From Rhizobium sp. S152 (GTDB taxonomy: Bacteria > Pseudomonadota > Alphaproteobacteria > Rhizobiales > Rhizobiaceae): 64,000 bases of DNA. A program made the translations under genes and the position numbers. Each line of letters starts with the position of its first letter. Positions within the stretch are counted from its first letter, which is position 1. Under the pieces are notes generated by a model. It had not been told where the DNA came from. It did no database searches and saw only the letters and a program-made list of their open reading frames with translations. Positions 36,123-43,713 of this stretch are shown here, piece after piece. The DNA is taken from assembly GCF_030380735.1 (NCBI RefSeq), contig NZ_JAUDRZ010000003.1:372001-436000 (forward strand), given 5' to 3'.

Positions 36123-37118
36123 TCAGAAGACCTTCGAGAACTGGTCGATGTTCGAAGCGTTGTAGACGAAGGGATCAGCCATGGCGGCTTCGCCGTTCTC
36201 GCCGACCTTGATCTTGCCCATGCGGCCAGCTTCGATCTCGGTGCCCGGTTCGCCGGTCGCGTCACCCTTTACGAGGTGGTAGGCGATCTGCGTTGCGGAG
36301 TAGCCGAGGTCGATCGGGTTCCAGATCGCGAATTCCTTCGTAGCACCTGACTTGATCGCGCCGGCCATTTCGGACGGCAGGCCAAGACCCGTTACGTAGA
36401 CCTTGCCGACCAGACCCTTGTCTTCGACAACCTTGGAAGCGGCCAGAACGCCGACCGTCGTCGGAGCGACGATGACCTTGACGTTCGGGTTCGACTTCAG
36501 CAGGCCTTCGGCTTCTCGGTAGGACTTGTCGGAGAGGTCGTCGCCGTAAACGGTGGTGACGAGGTTCAGGCCGTCGAAGTCCTTCAGCTGCTTCTTCATC
36601 TGGTCGATCCAGATGTTCTGGTTCGTCGAGGTGGTGGTTGCAGACAGGATCGCGAAGTCACCCTTGCCGCCTTCGAGGTGATCCTTGACGAGCGTCAGGC
36701 ACATCTTGCCGATCAGTTCGTTCGACGAAGGGTTCAGCTGCAGGATACGGCCGTCCTTGTTGACGCCGGAATCCCAGGAGATGACCTTGATGCCGCGCTG
36801 CTTGGCCTTCTTGAGGGCCGGGATGACAGCATCGGGATCGTTGGCGGAGATCGCGATGGCGTCGACGCCCTGCGCGATCAGCGAGTTGATGACTTCGATC
36901 TGGCCTTCGGCTGTCGTCGAGGTCGGGCCGGTGTAGATGACTTCCACGCCGCCGAGTTCCTTGGCTGCTTCCTGAGCGCCCTTGTTGGCGGCTTCGAAGA
37001 AGCCGTTACCGAGAGACTTCACGACCAGGCCGATCTTGACATCCTTGGCGCTTGCGGCACCGGCCATCAAGGCTACGGCAAAGGCGACGCCCACCGCCAG
37101 TGTTTTTGCAAATTTCAT
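36123..37118 (-). CDS. rhaS: rhamnose ABC transporter substrate-binding protein RhaS
   Basis: A 331-aa periplasmic sugar-binding protein of the ribose-binding type. The signal peptide is MKFAKTLAVGVAFAVALMAGAASA. The mature part begins KDVKIGLVVKSLGNGFFEAANKGAQEAA and includes GVDAIAISANDPDAVIPALKKAKQRGI near 84-110 and SWDSGVNKDGR, the typical sugar-cleft segment. It delivers rhamnose to RhaTPQ. The name follows the rhizobial rha nomenclature and is unrelated to the AraC-type RhaS activator of E. coli. Confidence 0.93.
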   Translation of the reverse strand: MKFAKTLAVGVAFAVALMAGAASAKDVKIGLVVKSLGNGFFEAANKGAQEAAKELGGVEVIYTGPTSTTAEGQIEVINSLIAQGVDAIAISANDPDAVIPALKKAKQRGIKVISWDSGVNKDGRILQLNPSSNELIGKMCLTLVKDHLEGGKGDFAILSATTTSTNQNIWIDQMKKQLKDFDGLNLVTTVYGDDLSDKSYREAEGLLKSNPNVKVIVAPTTVGVLAASKVVEDKGLVGKVYVTGLGLPSEMAGAIKSGATKEFAIWNPIDLGYSATQIAYHLVKGDATGEPGTEIEAGRMGKIKVGENGEAAMADPFVYNASNIDQFSKVF

Positions 37119-37169
37119 GCTTTCATCCTCCCACGTTGTTAAGACTTGACTACATCCTGCCGGCGCCCC

Positions 37170-37979
37170 TTACGCGACCGACGAGGAATCCTCCCTTGTC
37201 TGCGAGACCATGCTCGCGACGACGAGCCTGACGCCCGCATCCTCGATCATCCGCACCGCCTCGTCGGAAATCCCTTCGTCGGTGATCACGGTCGTGACGC
37301 GGTCGAGCGGGCATAGAATGAGGCTCGACCGGCGGTTGAACTTGCTGGAATCGACCATGACGACCAGTTCGTCGGCCTGGTGCATCAGCTTCTGCTCGCT
37401 CTGAATGATCTGCGCATCTGCTTCCATGATGCCGAGCGGACCAACACCCTGCGCACCGATGAAGAAGCGCCGTGCATAGAAATTGCGGATCGCGTCATTG
37501 TCGAAGGGCGACAGGATCAGGCTCTGCTCGCGATAGATCACGCCTCCAGGAACGGTCACCGTGTTCTTCGAGTGCTTGACCAGATGCTCGGCGATGGCGA
37601 ACGAATTGGTCATCACCTGCATTCGATGCGCAGCCATGAAATGCACCATCTGGAAGGTGGTCGTACCACCGTTGATGATGATGGCGTCGCCAGGATCGCA
37701 GAGATCGACGGCTGCGCGCGCAATTGCGCGCTTTTTATCGGAATTGACTGATTCTGAAACCCGGAAAGGCCGGCCAGCAAGATTGCCGAGCTGCGGCGGA
37801 TGCACAGCTTCTGCTCCGCCTCGCACGCGCCGGATCTTTCCCTGCACGTGAAGGGCCGCGATATCGCGCCGAATCGTCGCCTCGGAAGCCTCTGTCAGTT
37901 CGGAAATATCCTGAACCGTCACGACCGACTTTTCCTGTACGGCGCTCAATATGATGCGATGGCGTTCGCGTTCGTGCAT
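37170..37979 (-). CDS. rhaR: rhamnose catabolism regulator RhaR (DeoR family)
   Basis: A 269-aa DeoR-type repressor. The helix-turn-helix is at residues 3-60 (RERHRIILSAVQEKSVVTVQ, then ISELTEASEATIRRDIAAL), and the effector domain has DAIIINGGTTTFQMVHFM and VMVDSSKFNRRS, the sugar-phosphate-binding motifs. The ATG at 37979 follows GCAGGAGGAAACC and is preferred to the ATG at 37994. A minus-strand promoter, TTGACA at 38020-38025 with AATAAA at 37997-38002 and 17 bases between, fits its expression. It sits opposite rhaD, and rhaSTPQUK follows on its own strand. Confidence 0.93.
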   Translation of the reverse strand: MHERERHRIILSAVQEKSVVTVQDISELTEASEATIRRDIAALHVQGKIRRVRGGAEAVHPPQLGNLAGRPFRVSESVNSDKKRAIARAAVDLCDPGDAIIINGGTTTFQMVHFMAAHRMQVMTNSFAIAEHLVKHSKNTVTVPGGVIYREQSLILSPFDNDAIRNFYARRFFIGAQGVGPLGIMEADAQIIQSEQKLMHQADELVVMVDSSKFNRRSSLILCPLDRVTTVITDEGISDEAVRMIEDAGVRLVVASMVSQTREDSSSVA

Positions 37980-37996
37980 GGTTTCCTCCTGCATCG

Positions 37997-38025
37997 TTTA
38001 TTTCGCAGTTGTGACAAAGTGTCAA
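37997..38025 (-). promoter_or_regulatory. rhaR operon promoter
   Basis: On the minus strand, TTGACA (38025 to 38020), a 17-base spacer and AATAAA (38002 to 37997) form a near-consensus sigma-70 promoter, a few bases upstream of the rhaR ribosome-binding site. The -35 box is part of a TGACA-AAG-TGTCA inverted repeat. Confidence 0.55.
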
Positions 38026-38065
38026 TCAGAAGCGATCATATTTTTTCATAGTGCGCTGCAACATA

Positions 38066-38092
38066 ATCGTTTTTGATCGTTTTCGATTGACA
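38066..38092 (+). promoter_or_regulatory. rhaD promoter -35 with upstream phased repeats
   Basis: ATCGTTTTTG at 38066-38075 and ATCGTTTTCG at 38076-38085 are tandem repeats with an exact 10-base period, followed by ATTG. They end next to a TTGACA -35 box at 38087-38092 that reads towards rhaD. One-turn spacing is typical of DeoR-family binding arrays, so this is a good candidate RhaR site. Confidence 0.55.
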
Positions 38093-38177
38093 ACGCCGCT
38101 TTTGATGAGCGATACCGTCACCGCAAAGGGCGTATTTCTCATTTCGCGTCCTGAAGAATTCTACATGGGAGGATGAC

Positions 38178-40274
38178 ATGGCGGCAACCGTCCGGCTTCT
38201 GGATAACCGTTGGGATGACTCGTACGCTGCGGGCTTGGACGAGCCTGGAAAGCTGCTCTATCGCTCCAACCTGCTGGGTGCCGACAAGCGCATCACCAAC
38301 TACGGCGGCGGCAATACCTCTGCAAAGGTCGTGGAAATCGACCCGCTGACCGGCGAGAAGATCAAGGTTCTCTGGGTCAAGGGTTCCGGCGGCGATGTCG
38401 GCACGATCAAGCTCGATGGCTTTGCCACCCTCTACCAGGACAAGCTGGACTCGCTGAAGGGCATCTATAGGGGCGTCGAAGACGAGGACCGCATGGTGGG
38501 CTTTCTCCCGCATTGCACCTACAACCTCAACAGCCGCGCCGCTTCGATCGACACGCCGCTGCACGGTTTTGTGCCCTTCACGCATGTCGACCACATGCAC
38601 CCCGACGCGATCATCGCAATCGCCGCTTCGAAGAACTCCAGGGAATTGACGCAGCAGATCTTCGGTGACGAAATCGGCTGGCTTCCCTGGCGCCGCCCGG
38701 GCTTTCAGCTCGGCCTCGACCTCGAAGCCTTCGTCAAGGCGAACCCGAATTCCAAGGGCGTCGTGCTCGAAAGCCATGGTCTCTTCACCTGGGCGAACGA
38801 CGCCAAGGCCTGCTACGAGCTGACGCTAGAGATCATCAACAAGGCGATCGTCTGGTTTGCCGAAAAGACCGAAGGCAAAACCATCTTCGGTGGTGCCGCC
38901 ACCCAGAGCCTCCCCGTTGAACAGCGCCGCGCCATCGCCGCCCGCCTGATGCCCGAAATCCGCGGCCGCATCGGCAAGGCGGAGCGCAAGCTCGGTCACT
39001 TCGACGATCAGGACGCCGTTCTCGAATTCGTCAACTCGAAGAACTTGGCACCGCTCGGCGCGCTCGGCACCAGCTGCCCCGATCATTTCCTGCGCACCAA
39101 GATCCGCCCGCTGATCGTCGATTTCGACCCGGCAAAGCCGGATGTGGATGCGATCGTTGCCGGGCTCGACAAGGCACTCGAAGATTACCGCGCTGATTAC
39201 GCCCGCTACTACAACGACTGCAAGCATGATAATTCGCCCGCCATGCGCGATGCGAACCCGGTCATCTTCCTCGTTCCCGGCGTCGGCATGCTGTCTTTTG
39301 CCCGCGACAAGGCAACGGCCCGCATCGCCAGCGAGTTCTACGTCAACGCCATCAATGTGATGCGCGGCGCGTCGACCGTATCCGAGTATCAGGGCCTGCC
39401 TGAGCAGGAAGCCTTCGACATCGAATACTGGCTGCTTGAGGAAGCCAAGCTTCAGCGCATGCCGAAGCCGAAGAGCCTGGCCGGCAAGGTTGCCTTCGTC
39501 ACCGGCGGCGCCGGCGGCATTGGCCGCGCGACGGCTGCCCGGCTGATCGGCGAAGGTGCCTGCGTGGTGTTGGCCGATATCGATCAGGAAGCACTCGACA
39601 GCACCAAGGCCGATTTCGCCAAGCAGTTCGGCGCTGATGCCGTTCGCGGCGTCAAGCTAGATGTGACCAAGGAAGACGGCGTGATCTCGTCCTTCGCGGA
39701 AGCCTGCGTCGAATTCGGCGGCGTCGATATCCTCGTGTCCAACGCCGGTATCGCCTCGTCCGCGCCGATCGAAAGCACCGAACTTTCGATGTGGAACAAG
39801 AACATCGACATTCTGGCGACCGGCTACTTCCTGGTTTCGCGCGAAGCCTTCCGCCTGTTCCGCAAGCAGAACCTCGGCGGCAACGTCGTGTTCGTCGCCT
39901 CCAAGAACGGCCTGGCATCATCGCCGAACGCTGCCGCCTACTGCACGGCCAAGGCTGCCGAGATCCATCTCGCCCGTTGCCTGGCGCTCGAAGGCGCGGA
40001 AGCGGGCATTCGCGTCAACACCGTCAACCCGGATGCGGTCCTGCGCGGATCGAAGATCTGGAACGGCGAGTGGCGCGAGCAGCGTGCGGCATCGTCGAAG
40101 ATCGAGATCAACGAGCTGGAGGAGCACTATCGCAAGCGCTCCATGCTCAAGCTCAACGTCTTCCCCGAAGACATCGCCGAAGCGATCTACTTCCTGGCGT
40201 CCGATCTCTCGGCAAAGTCCACCGGCAACATCATCAACGTCGATGCCGGCAACGCGCAGAGCTTCCCGCGCTGA
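38178..40274 (+). CDS. rhaD: bifunctional rhamnulose-phosphate aldolase/alcohol dehydrogenase RhaD
   Basis: A 698-aa fusion. Residues 1 to about 420 are a class II aldolase-like domain (LTQQIFGDEIGW, HVDHMHPDAIIAIA with the zinc histidines, and VLESHGLFTWA) that cleaves L-rhamnulose 1-phosphate to dihydroxyacetone phosphate and lactaldehyde. Residues from about 435 are a short-chain dehydrogenase (GKVAFVTGGAGGIGRATAAR, then NAGIA and the Y-C-T-A-K catalytic pair) that handles lactaldehyde. This fusion is the usual rhizobial RhaD. GGAGG precedes the ATG. It is divergent from rhaR and heads the rhaD-rhaI side of the locus. Confidence 0.94.
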   Translation: MAATVRLLDNRWDDSYAAGLDEPGKLLYRSNLLGADKRITNYGGGNTSAKVVEIDPLTGEKIKVLWVKGSGGDVGTIKLDGFATLYQDKLDSLKGIYRGVEDEDRMVGFLPHCTYNLNSRAASIDTPLHGFVPFTHVDHMHPDAIIAIAASKNSRELTQQIFGDEIGWLPWRRPGFQLGLDLEAFVKANPNSKGVVLESHGLFTWANDAKACYELTLEIINKAIVWFAEKTEGKTIFGGAATQSLPVEQRRAIAARLMPEIRGRIGKAERKLGHFDDQDAVLEFVNSKNLAPLGALGTSCPDHFLRTKIRPLIVDFDPAKPDVDAIVAGLDKALEDYRADYARYYNDCKHDNSPAMRDANPVIFLVPGVGMLSFARDKATARIASEFYVNAINVMRGASTVSEYQGLPEQEAFDIEYWLLEEAKLQRMPKPKSLAGKVAFVTGGAGGIGRATAARLIGEGACVVLADIDQEALDSTKADFAKQFGADAVRGVKLDVTKEDGVISSFAEACVEFGGVDILVSNAGIASSAPIESTELSMWNKNIDILATGYFLVSREAFRLFRKQNLGGNVVFVASKNGLASSPNAAAYCTAKAAEIHLARCLALEGAEAGIRVNTVNPDAVLRGSKIWNGEWREQRAASSKIEINELEEHYRKRSMLKLNVFPEDIAEAIYFLASDLSAKSTGNIINVDAGNAQSFPR

Positions 40275-40277
40275 TCG

Positions 40278-40436
40278 CTACCGCCGGAGGATCACCCATA
40301 TCGCATGGATGATCCCCGGCACGTAGCCGCACAGCGTCAGCAGTATGTTTAGCCAAAACTGCAGGCCGATACCGACCTGCAGGAATACGCCGACAGGTGG
40401 CAGGATGATCGCGAAAAGAATGCGTATGATGTCCAA
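40278..40436 (-). CDS. YqaE/Pmp3 family small membrane protein
   Basis: A 52-aa protein too short for usual gene calls. The translation starts (TTG) MDIIRILFAIILPPVG and contains LTLCGYVPGIIHAIWVIL, the two-helix, proline-bearing pattern of the Pmp3/YqaE/stress-response UPF0057 family. The start TTG at 40436 follows ACGAGGCGACC. It lies on the opposite strand between rhaD and rhaI, with its stop only 3 bases from the rhaD stop, so the two transcripts collide there. Family members are linked to membrane potential and salt or cold stress in yeast and plants; the bacterial role is unclear. Confidence 0.85.
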   Translation of the reverse strand: MDIIRILFAIILPPVGVFLQVGIGLQFWLNILLTLCGYVPGIIHAIWVILRR

Positions 40437-40520
40437 GGTCGCCTCGTTACTGATTTAGGTATTTCACGCATCGAAACGCGGACAGGAGCCGTTTGGTTCG
40501 GTGCGAAGAGGGAGGAACTG

Positions 40521-41813
40521 ATGGCCGAAACGAAAATCGCGCAGGATGTGATTGCGCAGGAAAACGACAAGCGCGCATCCGCGCTCAAATCCGATTACGA
40601 AGCGCTGGGCGCCAATCTTTCGCGCCGCGGCATCGATATTGAAAACATTACGCGCCGCGTCTCCGAATTCTTCGTGGCCGTCCCGTCCTGGGGCGTCGGC
40701 ACCGGCGGCACGCGCTTTGCCCGCTTCCCCGGCACCGGCGAACCACGCGGCATCTTCGACAAGTTGGACGATTGCTCCGTCATCAACGAGCTGACGCGTG
40801 CCACGCCCAATGTCTCGCTACACATCCCGTGGGACAAGACCGACGTCAGGGAATTGAAAGCCAAGGGCGATCAGCTTGGTCTCGGTTTCGACGCCATGAA
40901 CTCCAACACCTTCTCCGATGCGCCCGGCCAGACGCATTCCTACAAGTACGGGTCGCTCAGCCACACCGACGCGGCAACGCGCGCGCAGGCCGTCGAGCAC
41001 AACATCGAATGCATCGAGATCGGCAAGGCGATCGGCTCCAAGGCACTGACCGTCTGGGTCGGTGACGGCTCGAACTTCCCGGGCCAGAGCAATTTCACCC
41101 GCTCCTTCGAACGCTATCTCGCCTCGATGGCCGACATCTACAAGGCGCTGCCTGAAGACTGGAAGCTGTTTTCCGAGCACAAGATGTACGAGCCGGCCTT
41201 CTACTCGACGGTCGTGCAGGACTGGGGCACGAACTACCTGATCGCCCAGACGCTGGGACCGAAGGCGCATTGCCTCGTCGACCTCGGCCACCATGCGCCG
41301 AACACCAATATCGAGATGATCGTCGCCCGTCTGATCCAGTTCGGCAAGCTCGGCGGTTTCCATTTCAACGATTCGAAATACGGCGACGACGACCTCGATG
41401 CCGGATCGATCGAGCCATACCGCCTGTTCCTCGTCTTCAACGAACTGGTTGAGGCCGAACAGCGCGGCGTCAACGACTTCAACCCTGCGCACATGATCGA
41501 CCAGTCCCACAATGTGACCGACCCGATCGAGAGCCTCATCAACAGCGCCAACGAAATCCGACGCGCATATGCGCAGGCGCTGATCGTCGACCGCAAGGCG
41601 CTGGCAGGCTTCCAGGACGAGAACGATGCTTTGATGGCGACCGAGACGCTGAAGCGTGGCTATCGCACCGATGTCGAGCCGATCCTGGCCGAAGCCCGTC
41701 GCCGTGCCGGCGGCGCCATCGATCCGGTCGCTACTTACCGCGCCAGCGGCTACCGCAAGAAAGTCGCGGCCGAGCGTCCGGCATCCGTCGGCGGCAGCGG
41801 CGGTATCATCTGA
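40521..41813 (+). CDS. rhaI: L-rhamnose isomerase RhaI
   Basis: A 430-aa L-rhamnose isomerase of the rhizobial class, which is distinct from E. coli RhaA and converts L-rhamnose to L-rhamnulose. Visible TIM-barrel and metal-site segments are LKAKGDQLGLGFDAMNSNTF near residue 112, ALTVWVGDGSNFPGQ near 174, LFSEHKMYEPAFYSTVVQDWG near 215, CLVDLGHHAPNTNIE near 252 and GGFHFNDSKYGDDDLDAGS near 276. AGAGGGAGGAACTG precedes the ATG. It is on the same strand as rhaD, separated by the small antisense gene at 40278-40436. A hairpin follows its stop. Confidence 0.93.
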   Translation: MAETKIAQDVIAQENDKRASALKSDYEALGANLSRRGIDIENITRRVSEFFVAVPSWGVGTGGTRFARFPGTGEPRGIFDKLDDCSVINELTRATPNVSLHIPWDKTDVRELKAKGDQLGLGFDAMNSNTFSDAPGQTHSYKYGSLSHTDAATRAQAVEHNIECIEIGKAIGSKALTVWVGDGSNFPGQSNFTRSFERYLASMADIYKALPEDWKLFSEHKMYEPAFYSTVVQDWGTNYLIAQTLGPKAHCLVDLGHHAPNTNIEMIVARLIQFGKLGGFHFNDSKYGDDDLDAGSIEPYRLFLVFNELVEAEQRGVNDFNPAHMIDQSHNVTDPIESLINSANEIRRAYAQALIVDRKALAGFQDENDALMATETLKRGYRTDVEPILAEARRRAGGAIDPVATYRASGYRKKVAAERPASVGGSGGII

Positions 41814-41892
41814 GCCTCCCAAGGCGAAGCTCTACGGGGTCGTCGGATTGTCCGGCGGCCCGTTCGCATTTCAGCGCCTTTGTGAATACGAA

Positions 41893-41921
41893 AAGGCCGC
41901 CGCTTCATCAGCGACGGCCTT
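41893..41921. terminator. terminator hairpin after rhaI
   Basis: AAGGCCGCCGC and GCGACGGCCTT pair with one mismatch around a 7-base loop, 80 bases after the rhaI stop and just before the convergent 69-aa gene's stop. It can serve both directions. Confidence 0.7.
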
Positions 41922-41946
41922 CAGGGGCAGGGAAGAGCCCGAAGTC

Positions 41947-42156
41947 TCAGCAAAAGCTGCAGGTCGCAGCCGGATTGCTCTGAATGATATTCATGAACTT
42001 CTTTACCGGGTTCGGGCGCTGCGCGCGTTTCACCGCTGCTGTCTCCAGGAGTTGCTTGAAATCTTCAAGCTTTACGCCATCGGCGCGCATCACCATGGCG
42101 ATTAGCGGGTCGCGAAGCGCTTCGGAAATGGTCAGGTCGTCTCTGGTCTTTGTCAT
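41947..42156 (-). CDS. 69-aa hypothetical protein with C-terminal CSFC
   Basis: The ATG at 42156 follows AAAGGAGGACTGAGCC, one of the strongest ribosome-binding sites in the window, which supports a real gene. The protein is helical (LTISEALRDPLIAMVMRADGV, then LEDFKQLLETAAVKR) and ends NPAATCSFC; the two cysteines at the C-terminus are its only ones. It resembles short helical proteins of Rhizobiales with the core ALRDPLIxxVMRADG. It is divergent from the TetR gene, with two palindromes between them, so it is probably repressed by that regulator. A metal- or thiol-linked role is a guess from the CxxC tail. Confidence 0.75.
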   Translation of the reverse strand: MTKTRDDLTISEALRDPLIAMVMRADGVKLEDFKQLLETAAVKRAQRPNPVKKFMNIIQSNPAATCSFC

Positions 42157-42231
42157 GGCTCAGTCCTCCTTTCGTGGGCAGCTGCCCGTGTTCCACTCCC
42201 GCGCGTCGGCATTGACTTCAGCGGGCTGTGG

Positions 42232-42249
42232 TGTTACCGGTAAGTAACA
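42232..42249. promoter_or_regulatory. candidate TetR operator 1
   Basis: TGTTAC and GTAACA arms enclose CGGTAA between the 69-aa gene and the TetR gene. It shares the TGTTACCG half with the second site 25 bases away. Confidence 0.6.
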
Positions 42250-42256
42250 ATGCATT

Positions 42257-42274
42257 TGTTACCGATCGGTCACA
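42257..42274. promoter_or_regulatory. candidate TetR operator 2
   Basis: TGTTACCGATCGGTCACA is an 18-bp palindrome with one mismatched pair, ending 3 bases before the TetR start codon. Binding here would block the regulator's own transcription or translation start. Confidence 0.6.
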
Positions 42275-42277
42275 TCT

Positions 42278-42901
42278 ATGTCAAGGACGCAGTCCTCAAA
42301 AATATCAAAAACTTCCAGCGAATTTTCACCAGCGATTACTGAGGCGAGTCTTCCTCCCCGGGAACGTATTGTCTCGACCGCGGCTGAGCTTTTTCGCGAG
42401 CACGGCATTCGCGGCATCGGCGTCGATGCCATTGCCGATGCGGCGCTGACCAACAAGATGACGCTCTATCGTCACTTCGGCTCGAAGGACGAATTGGTCT
42501 GCGAGACGCTTCGTCGGGCATCCGAGAAGGCCGAGGCGATCTGGCGCGATCTGGAAACAGCCCATCCCGGTGATGCGCGCGCGCAGCTGGTTGCCTGGGT
42601 GGAAGCACGCACCCAGAGTCTCTGCGGCGAGCATGTCGGCTGCGATCTCGCCAATGCTGCCATCGAGCTCAAGGGCGAGGGACATCCGGCCTACGGTTTG
42701 ATCGAGCGTCACAAGGCGGAGCAACGTGATCGGCTGGAAGCGCTCTGTCGCGCGGCCGGTGCGCGCGAACCAACGCTCTTGGCAGATACGCTGACGCTGC
42801 TTCTCGAAGGCGCGCGTGTGACGCGCCAGGCCATGGGCAACGACACCTGCTGCGGCCATTTCTCGAAGGCGTGCAACGCGGCGATCACGGCTTTCGCCTA
42901 A
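42278..42901 (+). CDS. TetR family transcriptional regulator, cysteine-rich
   Basis: A 207-aa TetR-type regulator. The DNA-binding domain is at about residues 28-75 (RERIVSTAAELFREHGIRG, then VDAIADAALTNKMTLYRHFGSKDELV). The ligand domain contains several cysteines, including SLCGEHVGCDL, EALCRAAGA and DTCCGHFSKAC near the C-terminus. ATG at 42278 is the first in frame, and no Shine-Dalgarno precedes it because the palindrome at 42257-42274 occupies that space; a leaderless message is possible. It is divergent from the 69-aa CSFC protein, its likely target. Confidence 0.9.
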   Translation: MSRTQSSKISKTSSEFSPAITEASLPPRERIVSTAAELFREHGIRGIGVDAIADAALTNKMTLYRHFGSKDELVCETLRRASEKAEAIWRDLETAHPGDARAQLVAWVEARTQSLCGEHVGCDLANAAIELKGEGHPAYGLIERHKAEQRDRLEALCRAAGAREPTLLADTLTLLLEGARVTRQAMGNDTCCGHFSKACNAAITAFA

Positions 42902-42981
42902 CCCGACGTTCGAGCCTCAAGGAACTTTTCGACATCCGCTTCGTTTTTCATCCGATGTGGAACGCGACGCGAAGTGTCGAC

Positions 42982-43170
42982 ATGATCTACGGTTATCTCC
43001 AACGTCTGTATGCCAAACGCGCCCAACTTGAAGCCCAGCTTGAGCTCTATGAAGCGCGAAGCTGTTTTGGCGACGAGGAGGTCAGCGACGGCACTGATAT
43101 CGACCTGCGTGATCGAATTGACGAGATCTCATCGGAGATCGAGGCGCTGGAGCACACGCACAACACCTAG
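42982..43170 (+). CDS. small coiled-coil hypothetical protein
   Basis: A 62-aa protein starting MIYGYLQRLYAKRAQLEAQL and ending in a glutamate-rich helix (RIDEISSEIEALEH), predicted to form a short coiled coil. ATG at 42982 is the best start by composition; ATG at 42955 is an alternative and neither has a strong ribosome-binding site. Its stop overlaps the stop of the convergent DUF1810 gene at the shared bases CTAG. Function unknown. Confidence 0.5.
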   Translation: MIYGYLQRLYAKRAQLEAQLELYEARSCFGDEEVSDGTDIDLRDRIDEISSEIEALEHTHNT

Positions 43171-43604
43171 TTCCCGGCATCGAGCAGTTCGATCGTGCGT
43201 TGATCGAAACCATCCCCATAATAGCGATCTATGGCCTCGTGAAACGGTGAGCCATGATCGCTGACAGCCGCAAATAGCGTCATGGAAGAGCGGAACTTCA
43301 CATCATCGGGCGAGCCGAAAATCTCGTGTGCGGTTCGATGGCGAACTGCCAACACCGCCTCAACGCACCGCAGCAGCCGGCTGCCGAGGATCGGCTCCGA
43401 GAGATAGGCCGAGGCTTCTTCCGCCGAGCGGATCGCGTACTTCTCGGCCATGGGCGAAGACCCCAGACCCGCAATCTGCGGGAAAATAAACCACATCCAG
43501 TGTGTCCGCTTGTGGCCGGATTTCAACTCGCGCAGGGCATGATCGTAGCTGCCCTGCTGCGCCTGAAGAAAGCGTTCTAGGTCGTAGTCGATCGTTGCGG
43601 CCAT
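43167..43604 (-). CDS. DUF1810 family protein
   Basis: A 145-aa protein of the DUF1810 family, calpastatin-like by old annotation but of unknown function in bacteria. The conserved pattern is visible: LERFLQAQQGSYDHALRELKSGHKRTHWMWFIFPQI near residues 8-43, then YAIRSAEEASAYLSEPILGSRLLRC and DVKFRSSMTLFAAVS. The ATG at 43604 has GGGGATGGAATAC upstream; the ATG at 43613 lies too close to the AGGGG. Confidence 0.88.
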   Translation of the reverse strand: MAATIDYDLERFLQAQQGSYDHALRELKSGHKRTHWMWFIFPQIAGLGSSPMAEKYAIRSAEEASAYLSEPILGSRLLRCVEAVLAVRHRTAHEIFGSPDDVKFRSSMTLFAAVSDHGSPFHEAIDRYYGDGFDQRTIELLDAGN

Positions 43605-43713
43605 GTATTCCATCCCCTGTGGCTGAAGCCTTTCGGCTCGGTTGCGGCCTCCAAGCTTCAGGTCTACATAGGCAGCTCATGGGCGCGTGCCAGAGCGGGC
43701 CATGCGCGAACCG

